Source: Inia geoffrensis | Taxonomy: Eukaryota > Chordata > Mammalia > Artiodactyla > Iniidae | Direction of reading: 5' to 3' | Length of the DNA: 64,000 bases | NCBI GenBank assembly: GCA_036417435.1 | Contig: CM070905.1 | Coordinates: 69,457,092 to 69,521,091 of the forward strand | Part shown: in pieces, positions 1 to 12,394 of the stretch | Position numbering within the stretch: position 1 is the stretch's first letter | Layout of the letters: each line of letters opens with the position of its first letter | Program-made: the position numbers and the translations under genes | The notes under the pieces: generated by a model | The model's database searches: none | What the model was told of the DNA's origin: nothing | Seen by the model: only the letters and a program-made list of their open reading frames with translations

Positions 1-664
1 CGAACTCCAGGCTTGTTTATATGAAATAGAAATATAATTCTCTCTCTTGAAGCAACTCTGGTATCAGTTTTAGTTTTTCTAGTATATAGAAATAAACCCA
101 AACTCCTAACTTTAAGTACTTAAATATCCTATATATTTTGGTTCTTGTACCTTGTTTTACCATAAGCTCCACAAACATATTAATAGCTATTAGGCAGGGT
201 AGAAGGGGATCAGATTTTTTGTTTCAGATTTTGCTGACTACGATATGGGGGATAATTTTTAAAAAAACACAGAAAACAGTATTGGAGGCAGAAAACCAAA
301 TAGGAGGCTGTTAGAGTCATCCAATAAAAAGGTGATGGAAGCCCAGTCTAGGAAAGTTGTGGTTGGGATGGGAGGAAAAGGAGAGATTAAGCAAATACTT
401 GAGATATAAAGCTGTCAGGAGTGCAAGATTGATTGGTACTGGGATGGTGGGAAGGGAATGGGCAAGTTCTAAAAACTCTTTGAGTTTCTAAAACTAGTGG
501 TGCCGTCAGTAGAGTTAGTGAATACTGAGAGAAGAAATGTCAGTGGGAAAGTTTAACTTTGCCCATGTTGAATTTGAGTTATTTATGTAAAAACCAAAGG
601 GATATATGCAGGATACAGCTGGATAAGAAGACTGTTGCTTTAACAGAGGGATTCTGGCTGGCAA
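1..664. other. Unique AT-rich sequence, no gene seen
   Basis: No recognisable repeat or coding signal. The stretch from about 290 to 540 is purine-rich (many gga/gaa runs) and leads into the GA microsatellite that follows. Open frames here are short and come from that microsatellite. Confidence 0.5.
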
Positions 665-741
<77 letters not shown>

Positions 742-780
742 GAGAGAGAGAGAGAGAGGGAGGGAGAGGTGGAGAGAGTG
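665..780. repeat. Compound (TG)n(AG)n microsatellite
   Basis: Twelve TG units run directly into about 25 AG units. One TG interruption at 739-740 follows, then more AG units, and the tract decays into ggag/gggag steps. Alternating TG can adopt Z-DNA and the pure purine strand can form triplex DNA. The open frames that read it as Cys-Val or Arg-Glu runs on one strand and Leu-Ser on the other are low-complexity artefacts. Confidence 0.97.
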
Positions 781-3017
781 AGAACAAAAATTATGAACTA
801 GAGAAAAGATAGAGAGTGGGAAAATCAGTGAGCAGATAATATAATCCTGGAGATCCTCAAAATTTAGAAGCTGGTGGAATAAAACAGGTGTCCAAACAGG
901 AGACAGAAGAAAAAGTGAGTGCAAAACAAATATATCCAAGAATCATTTCAAGAAATGTCACGTCAAGAAGGAGTGAATAATAAAGTGTGCTCGGTACAGC
1001 AGATCATCGCTGGATTGGGCAATGAGGAAGTCATTATTGTTAATGAGCACAGTTTTGACTGAGTTGTTGTTGGCTTGGGGCATTATTACAATAGATTAGG
1101 AGTGAATGGTAATTGAGGCTAGTTGACTATCCTTTAGAGAAGCTTAGATGAGTAGTAAAAGGAAACATTCAGTAATAGTGAGAGCAAAATCTGCATTAGA
1201 AGATGATTAAATGACAGCTGATTAAACAAAATAAGATGATTGAAGTGTCCTTATTAAATAATTGAGTAAGAACATTTGGAGTGGCATCAAAATGATGCTC
1301 ATATCCTCGGTCTAAAGAAATTTGATCATGGCTTTAATTAAGGTTTTAAAAAAAGAGCAGCAACTCAATACAAATTTTAATTTCTGTGTGGTAATGAATG
1401 AAGTTATTTAGAAAGGAAATAATGAATAATTTACTTTGGTTGGATTTTGTATCAGTGGGAGAAAAATGAAATAAATCAAGAAGACAACGAGGCAAATGAT
1501 TGGTCCACTAATATATTTTCATACTTCTGCTGGCAATTAGGAAAATGACACACCAGTCACATCTGTACTTTTTCAGCCAGCATACAGATCCAGGAATGAA
1601 TTCTAAGTTAGTTATCCTGAAGCCAGCAAGCCCATGCCAATGTTGTAACTCACGTTTTTGAATTTCACCATTTCCCAAATCAAGTTGACCCAATGATCTA
1701 TATTTAGTGGTGATTTTTCTTCCCAGATGTTGAAAACAGCTTCTTTGTTGGCAGTCGGTCCTCGAGGATGCATTTTCTCTAAGCTTTAAATAGCATACTT
1801 TAGGGAATTAGTGTTACCCAAGATATAAAAAGACTAATAAGGATTTAAAATTAAATAACTTGGTAATTCCTTTAATGGATATGCATCCAAACTGTTTCCT
1901 TGGTTAATATTATAACAGCTTATTTATCAGCACATTCCTAGGAGATAACTCTTGAGTTTGTGACTGTAGGGTTTCAGTCATAATGCAGTGCTGAGGCCAC
2001 AGGCCTTATGTCTTGGCACAAGAGCAACCTTGCCTAAGTCCATGTGTGAGACTTTGGAAGGCCTATCCCCTTCGATCCCCTGTGTAAAGTTTCTTTTTAA
2101 AGACATATGAATTTTATCCGTGTCTTTCTGGCTTTCATTGAGAATGTTTATTCAATTCAATGTGAGAGAACTGAACTCTTGACAAGGAGCATGATGAATT
2201 TTCTAATTCAAACTGGGTACCAAGAGGTGGCCTGTCATCATTTTCCTTTTGTTGCACTGAAAAAAAAATTGCAAATGAGTCTCCTTGAGAGCAGTTCCCA
2301 CTTCTGTTTCAAGTTCCCCCATCAAGTCATTAAACATTCTCTGGGTTTTGTCAACAGCCTGGTAAACATCCAGAGAAACAATCAAAATAAGATCGTTTAT
2401 TTAACATTCTTCTCCTCCAACTGCTGATTAGAATAAATAGTTTGGATAAAACTCCTATCTGATCCAACAATCACAAAAAGAAAGCATTTAGCTGTTGGAG
2501 AAGTTTAGACTGAGTTAGAAATACTTTAAACAGCAAAGAATTTTTTGCACACTTTGGTATTTTCTTTATCTTCAACTCATCTTGTTAAGGCGATGTCAGA
2601 GCTAAATATTAATGTTGAAAAACTACTGAGAAAGCTCCCTAGAATCTAAGTAAAAATGTAGGCACTGATTTCTAGAACAAGCTATAGGCTGAAAAACTTC
2701 AAGTTCAGTGTTCCATTTTAAGTAGCTGCAAGAAGATGAGTCTATATAGCTATTTCTGAGAACTGCCTTTTCAGACTTTAGGTGAAATGTGTGTTGATTC
2801 TACTTATCTCTAGAAAACCCATAACTTAGCCAAGGAGAAAAAAATGTTTCTAATTATCAAAAAGAATTTTAGGCTTGTAGGAGATCAGACGTAATATTAT
2901 AATGCCTCTCTGTGCAAGCTGTGTCAAGAAAATATGTTGTAATCCTAAATAAAGATCTAATGAAATATACTGCTGAGTATGCAAAAGACATATTACCATC
3001 TCTTATGACTTATAATG
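781..3017. other. Unique sequence, nothing recognised
   Basis: AT-rich sequence without a repeat I can name and without a coding frame above about 106 codons. The longest frame (2107-2427, plus strand) has no recognisable domain, and its length is expected by chance in DNA of this composition. Confidence 0.45.
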
Positions 3018-3361
3018 TAGTTTTTTTTAACATCTTTATTGGAGTATAATTGCTTTACAATGTTGTGTTAGTTGCTGCTGTATAGCAAAGTGAATCAGCT
3101 ATACATATACATATATCCCCATATTCTCTCCCTCTTGCGTCTCCCTCCCACCCTCCCTAGCTCACCCCTCTAGGTGGTCTCAAAGCACTGAGCTGATCTC
3201 CCTGTGCTATGAGGCTGCTTCCCACTAGGTATCTGTTTTACATTTGGTAGTGTATATATGCCAATGCCACTCTCTCAACTTTGTCCCGGCTTATCCTTCC
3301 CCCTCCCCGTGTCCTCAAGTCCATTCTCTACATCTGCGTCTTTATTCCTGTCCTTAATAGA
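3018..3361 (-). mobile_element. L1 3'-UTR stub, 5'-truncated
   Basis: The left end is a poly-T (the L1 tail read on the other strand), followed by 'aacatctttattggagtat' and then the L1 3' UTR. The same 3' UTR recurs at 53857-54215 in this window, including the 'ccctccccgtgtcctcaagt' block. Only about 340 bp remain, so the insertion was truncated within the 3' UTR and carries no coding sequence. It belongs to the same older L1 subfamily as the outer element of the 53.8-63.9 kb complex. Confidence 0.9.
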
Positions 3362-3394
3362 GTAGTTGTGGACCAATTAGTTAAATAATTAGCA

Positions 3395-3660
3395 GATTAA
3401 ATTTTTCACAAGCATTCAAGATTCTCTAATTGTTCACAAAATCTCCTCTACCTCCAGCTCTTACCAACTTTGCTCTTATCATCTGTCCCATGCTCTAGAT
3501 AAAATAGTATAAATACAGGATCCACAGGATACCACACATTTCAGTGCATTTCTGTCTTTTCTCAGCCCTCTACTTCAAATGCTCTTTTCATTCTTTAAGG
3601 CTGATTATACTCCTAGTACTCCTTCTAGAATGACCTCAGATACCACCATGGAACACATTA
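3395..3660 (+). mobile_element. Probable L2 LINE relic
   Basis: The line near 3565-3645 (cuacttcaaatgctctttt-like, then 'ctttaaggct' and 'cttctagaatgacctcaga') follows the order of the L2 3' region. Similarity is low and boundaries are guesses. It could be unrelated unique sequence. Confidence 0.4.
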
Positions 3661-4892
3661 TCTTTACTCAAAATAACGATTGACCAAAAAACTACTATTC
3701 TTCCGACTTGGATATTGGGCAAACGTTCCCTGGAAAAGGAATAAAATAAACCTGTCACTTTGAGAAAAACAACTGACAGTCATTGTGATAAAATTAGAGC
3801 TGTCAAAAGAAAGTGAGGATTTTTGGAAAACTTTTATCTACCACCATGATTTTGTAGCTTCCCAAAACTTTGAACACTTTTCTGATGAAGTTGGTGAGGA
3901 CATTAATGAATGTGCCTTTCTGATAACATGTAATTAAACATGTCACCCTTTGGAAGAGCTACACAGGTCAATGATCTGTTTCCCAAACGATGAATATTTG
4001 AAGTTACAAAGTCATGTTTGCATAAAGTGTAAGAAACACTAGTGATTTTAATATGATGGGGTAAGAAAAGTCGATTGGTATGATTTCAGATTCTACATTC
4101 CAAATAACGTTTTAGAAACAAATACTTGTCCGGTTTTGGTGTAGTATCAAAGAAGAGTATTTGCAATTATCTTAAAATTCTCCTCCCTTTTCCAGTTACT
4201 ATCTGTGGGAAAAACAGATTTTCTTCATATACGTCAACGACAACAGAAAACTACTCTATAGATTGGCTGCAGAAAAAAAAGAATTTAAGAATCCAACTAT
4301 CCTTGATAAAGATATCACAAAGATCCTAAAAGTGTAAAACAGTGCCACACTTTTAACAAAATTTTAATATATGGTTATTTTTTCAAAATGGCTGCCAGTT
4401 AAGTATGTTCTATTGTTGCAAGTGTAATTTCCTCTTTGAAAAATATGGGTATGTAAGAAATCCAACTTCATTTACTTTCTGTATGCAAGAAAATTATTCG
4501 CCTGATGAAGAAAAATATACATATATTCCTAATAATCTCATTTAAATTCAAGGATCTCTTAATGATTTTAGGTTTAATACACATTATCTTCATCTCTTTC
4601 TTCCCACCTAAATTTGGTAAAAGGAGGGAGAATGGAGGCGGGGCTGTGCAAATGCTAAAACTCTCAGTGGAGCAAGAGAATGTTAACTTCTCAGTCTTGA
4701 TCTGAGATGTATGACACTTTCTTCACCACGTTTGCAATAATTTGTCATCTGATATTCTGCATAGCAGGGATTTGAGGTCCCAAGGGTGTATGGTGGGTGA
4801 AGGGTAACAAATTAAGTAACATGATGTGACAAGAAGTATGAAAAGCGTATCCACTAGAATTTAGATATATTATCATTGCCACATTGTTTTAG
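3661..4892. other. Unique sequence, nothing recognised
   Basis: AT-rich. No repeat family, splice-like exon or long frame could be supported. Confidence 0.45.
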
Positions 4893-4938
<46 letters not shown>

Positions 4939-5031
4939 ATATATACACACACACATATATACATATATACATGTATATAATATATATATACACATACATA
5001 CACACACACGCCACACACACATGCACACACA
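4893..5031. repeat. Compound (TG)n / (TA)n / (CA)n microsatellite
   Basis: About 20 TG units pass into alternating 'atatatac' steps and end in CA-rich sequence. The tract is therefore roughly palindromic: TG at the left, TA in the middle, CA at the right. It could extrude as an imperfect hairpin. Length polymorphism is expected. Confidence 0.95.
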
Positions 5032-5130
5032 TTTTACATCTTGTTTCCCCATTACATCTGTTTTATAAGCTTAATATATTGGGGACATTTTGTCTTGTCA
5101 TTACCTATTTTCTAAATTATAATTTTTAAA

Positions 5131-5560
5131 GATTGAATAATATTTCATCATATTTCTTTCAAAGGACATTATACTTAAGAAGACTCTTGTTAAATATTTA
5201 GATGTTTCGAATTTATTGTTATTATAAACAGTGAGCTTATGTGAACATCTGTTCATCTGCGGTACGCGGGCCTCTCACTGTTGTGGCCTCTCCTGTTGCG
5301 GAGCACAGGCTCTGGACGCGCAGGCTCAGCGGCCATGGCTCACGGACCCAGCCGCTCTGTGGCATGTGGGATCTTCCTGGACTGGGGCACGAACCCGTGT
5401 CCCCTGCATCGGCAGGCGGGCTCTCAACCACTGCACCACCAGGGAAGCCCTGTGTTCACTTTTTATTTTGGATGTTAACCCTTTATCAGATATTTGGTCC
5501 ACAAATATTTTCTCCCATACCATAGTTTGCCTTTTCATTTTGTTGATGATTTTCCTAGTA
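5131..5560 (-). mobile_element. Old L1 ORF2/3' relic split by a SINE
   Basis: Both flanks of the SINE at 5258-5450 look like decayed L1 read on the minus strand. On the left are 'gaataatatttcatcat' and 'taaacagtgagcttatgtgaacatc'. On the right, 5461-5550 matches 7140-7250 of this window ('tcagatatttggtccacaaa', 'gccttttcattttgttgatg'). There are no usable frames. Confidence 0.7.
5258..5450 (-). mobile_element. CHR-type tRNA-derived SINE, short subtype, no tail
   Basis: On the minus strand it starts 'gggcttccctggtggtgcag' (tRNA-like head), passes through the 'tgcaggggacacgggttc' B-box region and the 'ccgctgagcctgcgcgtcc' body, and ends 'gcccgcgtaccgca'. No A-tail remains at the 3' end, unlike the other copies here. 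A short 'tgttca' match at 5250-5255 and 5453-5458 is the only candidate target duplication, and it is too weak to rely on. Confidence 0.93.
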
Positions 5561-6139
5561 AAGGAACTCTTGAGTCAAAGACTATATATATTATTAAAGC
5601 TTGGGAAATTTTTTCCCCAAAATTAAACTCTAGAATAGGTGTACAGATTTACATTCCAATGAGATATGTAGAAGTGAACATTATTTCAGATATGGAATGG
5701 TCATTTAGATGTATTTTGTGAATATCATATATATGTATTTATTGCCGATTTTATTATTTGCATGTTAGACCCTTTGTTATTGTTTTAATTATTTGCATTT
5801 TAATTCTTTCAGTGATGCTAATCATGCCTGCCTGTTCTTTCTTTTGATTACATTTACCTGTTCATCCTTTTATTTTTAAACTTTGTCTACCATTATTTTA
5901 TAAATGTATTTGTAAAATAGCAAGTGCCAGTTTTTTATTTTTCTCAAATTTCAATTGAGAAATTTAACCTATTCATATATTTTTACAATTAGTGTCTAAG
6001 TTTGGTCTTAATTCTATCATCCTCTTTGCTTTCCTGTTTTTTTGTTGTTTTTTTTTTTAAGGTAAGCTTTTCCCCCTCCTGTCTTTTGCTATTTAGGCGT
6101 GTTTTCTCTGCACTTTTCTTTAGTAATATATACTTTATA
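5561..6139. other. AT-rich stretch, possibly more ancient L1
   Basis: Weak resemblance to L1 is visible at 5755-5820 ('atttgcattttaattctttcagtgatg') and 5960-6040 ('cctattcatatatttttaca'). It may be the continuation of the split L1 relic on its left, but divergence is too high to assign. Confidence 0.35.
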
Positions 6140-7755
6140 TTTTTAGCTCTATTAAGGATTAATTGATAAATAAATTTGTAAGATATTTAACATGTATGAT
6201 ATTATGACTTGATATACGTGTACATTGTGAAAGGATTTCGCACTTCAAGTTTAATTAACAAATCCATCACATCACATATTTACCTTTTTTTTTTTCTTTT
6301 TGGTGAGAACACTTACGTTTTACTTTCTTAACAAATTTTAATTTTACAATACAGTGGTATCAACTATAGTCACCATGCTATACATTAGATCCTTATACCT
6401 TATTCACCTTATAACTGAAAGTTTTTACCCTTTTACTAACTTACCTACTCGCCCCCAGCCCCTGGCAACCACTTTTCTACTTTCTGTTTCTGTAAGTTTG
6501 ACTTTTCTGTTTCTGTAAGTTTGACTTTTTTTCCTTCATATTCTCCACAAGTGATAAGTGATACCATGTAGTACTTGTCTTTTTCTGTCTTACTTCACTT
6601 AACATAATGTCTTCTAGATTCATCCATGTTGTCAAGGCAGAATTTCCTTCTTTATAAAGGCTGAATAACATTCTAGTGTGTAAACAATGCTGCAGTTAAT
6701 ATGGTGCTGCAGATATCTTTTTGAGAAATGGTTTATTTCCTTTGGATATATAGCCAGGAGAAGGATTTCTGGATCCTATAGTAGGTCTATTTTTATTTTC
6801 TTGAGGAAGCTCCATACTGTTTTCCACAATGGCTGTACCAGTTTACATTCCCACCAACAGTGTAAGAGGGTTCCTTTTTCTCCACATCCTTGCCAGCATT
6901 TGTTATCTCTTGTCTTTTTGATAATAGCCATCCTAATAGGTATGTGGTAATATCTCACTGTGCTTTTGATTTGCATTTCACTAATGATTAGTGACGTTGA
7001 GCACCTTTTCATGTACCTATGGGCCATTTGTATGTCTTCTTTGGAAAAATGCTTATTCAGGTCCTTTGCCCAATTTTTAATCTTTTTTCTTTCTTTCTTT
7101 CTTTTTTTTTTTTTTTTTTGCTATTGAGTTTTATGTGTTCATTTTACATTTGGGGTATTAACCCCTCATCAGATATTTGGTCCACAAATATGTTCTCTGA
7201 TACCACAGACTGCCTTTTCATCTTGTTGATGATTTTCTTTGCTGTGCAGAAGTTTTTTGTTTTGATGTAGTCCTACTTGCTTATTTTTGCTTTTATTGCC
7301 TTTGATTTTCATGCCAAATCCAAAGAAATCATTGCCAAGACCAGTGTCAAGGAGCTTACCCCATACGTTTTCTTCTAAGAGCTTTAAGCTTTCATGTCTT
7401 AATTTCAAGACTGATATATTTTTAGTTGATTTTATGTATGGTATAAGATAGGGTCCAGTTTCTTTCTTTTGTATGTGGCTATCCAATTTTTCCATCACCA
7501 TTTAATGAAGAGAATATCATTTCTCCATTCCATATTTTTGGTTCCTTTGTCAAAAACTGACTGTATATGTAATGGTTTATTTCTGGGCTCCCTATTTTGA
7601 GGATCTACCTGTCTGTTTTTATGCCAGTACTATACTATATTGATCGCTATAGTTCTGTAATATAGTTTGAAGTCAGGAAGTGCTGATGCCTCCAGCTTTG
7701 TTCTTTTTTCTCAAGATTGCTTTGGCTATTTGGTGTCTTTTGTAGTTCTGTAATA
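6140..7755 (-). mobile_element. Old L1 (L1MA-like), 3' UTR plus end of ORF2
   Basis: Left to right on the plus strand this reads the L1 3' UTR backwards ('tagtcaccatgctatacatt', 'cccccagcccctggcaacca') and then the ORF2 3' part. Landmarks are 'cattcccaccaacagtgtaa' at 6848-6867 and 'tttgatttgcatttc' near 6966. On the minus strand, translated fragments around 6776-7027 still show the L1 cysteine-rich tail ([19 protein letters not shown]). An internal deletion near 6680, a poly-T expansion at 7098-7119 and several frameshifts mark it as dead. The 5' end is truncated at about 7755. Confidence 0.92.
6481..6526. repeat. Perfect 23-bp tandem duplication within the L1 3' UTR
   Basis: The 23-base unit at 6481-6503, beginning 'tttctgtttctgtaag', is repeated exactly at 6504-6526. 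The related L1 copies have one unit, so this is a local duplication after or during insertion. Confidence 0.9.
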
Positions 7756-8484
7756 TGGATACTTTAGATTCTTCTTCTTAATGTAAGTTGTGGTTGCTTT
7801 TTAGTTACTAAAATACATTTTAACCACAGCAAAAATGTTTACCTCGCACCTGTTTTTTAATTAGAGTAATAACACTTGAATTATTTCTCTGTTGCATTAC
7901 ACACCCAGTTGTTACATTATATAAGGAGCTTTTTGGTGACCACTTTTGTGTTATTTTAGCATGACAATTTTAAAACATACTCAGAATTAAAAAGCTCAAT
8001 GAAGCCCATTACACACATCATCCAAATTCAAGTAAGCTGTGTCATCTACCCTTTTTTTACTTAAGAATATTTAAAGCCATGTTTTTCTAATTGCCAGTGT
8101 CAATACTGAAAAAGAACCAATGCAATATCTTTTATAAAAATGATAACTTATGTCCGTTTTATTTTCTTTCTTATTTCTCTCTTATTTTTGAAATCTTTGT
8201 TGATATATGCATATTAATATTAAATTATTATATTTATATTATATAAACAGTAATGTAAGAATCTTTTGGACACACATTGAAAACCTCTGAAAATAATTAT
8301 TTAGACTTAATTCTACGTTTCCTAGTTTCGTGGTGCACCACAATTTCTTTCATACCATTATTTTCCACACTTGAAATTTTGCATTATTTTCCAATCTACT
8401 ACAGCATGTATTTGGGTGTATTTGGGTCATCTTTACCAGAAAACTATGTAGGTGGCATCCTTCCTCATCCGTTGTATGTCTGAT
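7756..8484. other. Unique AT-rich sequence, nothing recognised
   Basis: No repeat could be named. A small TA-rich patch lies at about 8205-8245. The 68-codon plus frame at 8277-8483 has no recognisable features. Confidence 0.4.
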
Positions 8485-9130
8485 AATGTCTACCTTCTCA
8501 TCTTGCACATAAATGAATTTGGCTGGTCATAGAATTTTGCCACACATGGAAAACATGACACCATTGCTTTCTGGCAGATAAACAATTCTTTGTGTCTGGA
8601 TGCTTGTAGTATTGAAAAGTTTATCCTAAAATTCAAAGCTTTCATGAGGTTAGATGTAGATAACAACTTATTTTTCTTGTTTTTCCTGAACCATGACAAT
8701 CTCTTCTACTCTGAGTATATTTTTCTACAACTCAAGAAAACTTTCTTCAAATGTCTCTTTAACTTTCACTTATTTGTCAACTCTGTTATCTTTTCTTAAT
8801 CTTTGTTACATATATTGAAATTCTTTGGTCTCCCATAACATATCTTAATTGCCCACATTTTAGAATTTTTCTTCTGTGCTGTGAGAGACTTTCTGGAGCT
8901 TGACTTCTGTTTCATTTATTCCACTTTCTACAATGCCAGATATGTTTTCTGTCATCTCTTTTAAAGTGTTAAATTCTGCAACCAAGTTTTCCATTTCCAC
9001 ACATCTTTCTGGGATGTTATATTTTTATCTTCATGTGCCTGCTCTAGTTACATAGTTATACCTTCCTCAAATTTTCTTGAGAGGATCTCACATTTCTATA
9101 AAAGTATATTAATATTATACTGCCAGGTTT
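8485..9130 (-). mobile_element. Ancient HAL1/L1 ORF1-region relic
   Basis: The block follows the order of a HAL1/L1 ORF1 region read backwards: 'ggctggtcatagaattttg', 'attgctttctggcagataaa', 'cttcaaatgtctctttaac', 'ttggtctcccataacatat', 'ttttccatttccacacatct'. The corresponding part of the young L1 here is 61500-62100. No frame survives. Family assignment (HAL1 versus L1) is uncertain. Confidence 0.6.
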
Positions 9131-9754
9131 CATATAGTGTTCCTTCATATGTAGACTATTACTGTTGAGGGAGAGGAGGAAAAGTGAAGTGGTGGCTTCT
9201 TTCATATTTAAAATCAACTAGTCTTATTTTCAATATTTTTAGCAGGAATTCTTCAGTTTCTGTTAGGAGGGCCTTCCCATTCTCCAGTTTCCAGCACAGA
9301 TAAAGGTGTATTTCTGTATTTATAATGCATCCTTTCAATGACCCATTTATAATCTAGCTGGTGCCCTCTAATAATCTCACCCACTGAGAAAGTAGCCTTT
9401 TGGTGATATTTGTGTGACTCTTTCTGACATTTTCCACCAAAGATTTTGCTATTCCTTCAGGATATTTCCATTCCACACAGTGCTTTAGCCTTCCATCACC
9501 TATCACCAGGAATGTTTTAGAGATCTCTATGATCTCTTCCTCTAAACCATTATGCACAGAAACTTCAGACTGGAAGTTGACATTCTCTTACTCCACTGAG
9601 ACTGACGACATTTGCATAATCCTATCCCCATTTCCCTTCCTCCAAGTTTAGATGGGAGAAAAGAGATTAAAGTAATTTAATATTAAACCCAAAATCACTT
9701 AGAAATCTCTTTAAAATATTGATTTCATCATATAATTCTCCTGGCCCAAAAACT
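9131..9754. other. Unique sequence, nothing recognised
   Basis: A 67-codon minus frame (9354-9557) has no recognised domain. No repeat was assigned. Confidence 0.4.
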
Positions 9755-10265
9755 GTCAGTGCACCCAAAATGCCTATGGGATAAAATGTAAACATTGCAA
9801 TTTATCATCCAAGGTTGGCCATAGCATGCTTTTTAAATAGTGTTTCCAGTCCCAGCTCACATATCTCCTCAGTTCAGTTTTTTGCTTTAATGAGATTGTT
9901 TCCTCATTTTTTCCAATTTAAGCCATACTAGATTCTACCTGCACATGTTCTTCACACTGTATCATTGCTCTGAAATGCCTTGTATCTTTTCATTGAATTT
10001 TATTATTTTATTCCTAGCTCAAGACTTACTTCTTTTATTGAGCTAAAACCATAGTAGATTATATAGCGTTTTTTTCCCCTGTGTTACTCAAGTTCTTGAT
10101 TAACTGTTGAGTACTTTACCATACATGAAATGAGGAGTTGTCTCATCTCTTCTACTTGGATAATACCTTGAGAAGCGGCACTTAGCATTAATACTGCTTG
10201 ATTTTCATTTTACCTCCCACATTATTTACATAGTAGTATTGATACTTAACAAATGCTTGCTGTAT
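9755..10265 (+). mobile_element. L2 LINE relic, 3' end
   Basis: The sequence follows the L2 3' region in order: 'gggataaaatgtaaac' at 9779, a 'ccatactagattctacctg' block, 'ctcaagacttacttctt', and the terminal 'acatagtagtattgatact..aacaaatgcttgctg', which matches the L2 end. It is heavily decayed, with no coding potential. Confidence 0.7.
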
Positions 10266-10524
10266 AAACAGGGAAAACAAAACAAAAAAGACCTAGTAAT
10301 TAATTTTCATTTTAAGGTACTTTACACATTCTTGGAAAAAAAAGTCTAAAATTATCAGTGAAAAGTTCAACTGAGTTGGAGAGAGTTTAATCAACAGTTT
10401 CCACAAAAAAAGTTTAAATTATTATGAAAGAAAATTAGACCACATTCACAGGATATTTAGAATGACTGTCAATGGTATCATTTCTGGGGAGAGATAATGT
10501 TGCCTCATCATGGAGGGAGAATGG

Positions 10525-10745
10525 TGAAATAGGCTCTGAAGTGAGATTACCCTGAGTTCAACTCTCTACTCTGTCACTGTCTAATGGAGTCCTCTTGGGC
10601 AATTTTCTAATTCCACTTTACCATTTCTTCATCCATTATAAATGGGAATAATAATTGCCCATGAATGATATATCAGGAAATTAAGTGGAGACTAAGTGTT
10701 TAAAATATTTCTAGAAGCGCAATGTCTACTACATAGGAAATAATA
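10525..10745 (+). mobile_element. MIR SINE
   Basis: Follows the MIR consensus: 'ggctctgaagtgagattaccctgagttcaa' region, 'tcttgggcaattttctaatt', then the core 'ataaatgggaataataattg' and the tail 'tctactacataggaaataat'. It abuts an oppositely oriented MIR immediately to the right. Confidence 0.85.
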
Positions 10746-10980
10746 AAAATCCCATTTATTGAGTATATTTCTGTCACCTTAAAATATATCAATTCATCTA
10801 CTGTAACTTGATGAGGCAAGTTGTATTGTTACCTCAATCAAAGATGCGAAAACAAAGAGACAGACAGGATAAGTAATTTTCCAAGATAATGTGGTTTAAA
10901 AAAAGTGGCAGTACCAGACAATTCATGTTGTGTATGTCCAGATCTCATAATCCTGACTACTAGGCTATGCTGTCACCAAG
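10746..10980 (-). mobile_element. MIR SINE (inverted partner)
   Basis: Read on the plus strand it begins 'catttattgagtatatttct', continues 'tgatgaggcaagttgtattg' and ends in the MIR head region ('ctactaggctatgctgtcac'). It is tail-to-tail with the plus-strand MIR at 10525-10745. Confidence 0.82.
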
Positions 10981-12394
10981 ATGTATAGAAATTCTTGGTA
11001 TCTATTCTTATCCATCTTAACTCACACTGGCAGTCAGTTCTCATGCAAGTTACTTACCTACTTTTGCAGAGCTGGTGTAAGCCTGTTGGGATGTTAATGC
11101 GAAATGATAATCCTCTATTTCTCTTGAGATGTGAACATGAGATGGGGGGATTTAAGAAAATATATCATATTGCTACAGAAAGTCATAAAATCTCTTTTCT
11201 GGTGATTTTCAACAACATTTTTGGAATGGTTGAAGTATTTCTGGATGAATTTTACAATATTTCATAGTCCCCTTTGAGTCCTATATTCATACAACTTGAT
11301 TTTCTAAATCCATTGATATATGTTACAGATAAGTTTTCCTTCATGTGGAAATGAAATAGCTAGTATCCTAAGTGGGAAAGAATTCATATTTCTAAATTAG
11401 GCTTCTGTTTATATTTTTTGGAAAGAAATTTTAAAATTTTATTATATATACATTTAAATTAGACTATGCCTTTTTTATAGTTAATGAGGTAACAGCATTC
11501 CAACAGAGTTTAAAACATTTAGTTTTCAAAACGCTTTTCATGGCTTTAATAGATTCTGTAAATTTTAGTTAAAGTAATTGTCATCTTAGAACATTCACAG
11601 CACAAACATATTAAGAGATATAGAAGCAGTAACAGAGAAGGAAAGAAAAGTGAAGTGACAGGATAGCAATGGAAAAGCAGCTCACTGGGCTTGAAATACT
11701 GCTGAATATGTTTATATCCTAGCCACAGTATCCATATCAGAACATGATGACAATCCTAAAGACAGCTCCCAGGATCAGACTTTTGGATGCATATGGCATG
11801 AACATGAGTGGGTGTGTGAATGATTTTTCCTGGCTGGACAGATACTTTTCCTCTTGCCAAAGCCTTGGTGTTTTTATGAAAGATGAAATTCCTGTTCCCA
11901 ATGCTGTTATAGGTACCAAGAAGGAGTAGGAACATACTGGAAGCCAACTCCAGTTTGGAAAAGTAGGCCAGCTCTTGGAAGGAAGCCTCAAAATATTGAG
12001 TTAATCTTCATTCTTCTGTGGTTTGCATATCAGCTATTTAAATATCCTGAAACTAAGGTAGGGAGATAACACATTACAAAACTTGAACTGAAATGACCTT
12101 AAATGCTCATTTGGACCAAGTCTTATGATACTGTCATAAGGCCAACTATAAGAAAATCATGCAGGATGGTGGCCAATCAGCTTCCTCAATGCAAAGAGAA
12201 ATACCACGATTTTTCACTTGTGAGGCTATGCCTACATTTTATCACATTTCAGTAATGAAATTTCTCTTTACAAATAGTGAATGTAGATACATATGGGTTG
12301 GGATATGAAAGAGAAGAAAGAAGTGAAAAAAAATATTGTTTAGCTACTTTAGCATTAGGCACATAGAAGATGTTAGTGAATACCAGTCCCTTCC
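10981..12394. other. Unique sequence, nothing recognised
   Basis: No repeat or exon could be supported. A 90-codon plus frame (10995-11267) and 84-codon minus frame (11737-11991) lack recognisable domains or flanking splice evidence. Confidence 0.4.

Noticed and set aside
5231..5626. 131-codon plus frame and overlapping frames on both strands
   Set aside because: They translate the CHR SINE and the L1 relic. The same Arg/Pro/Gly-rich text recurs at 17903-18215, 36104-36401 and 58249-58671, where SINEs lie.
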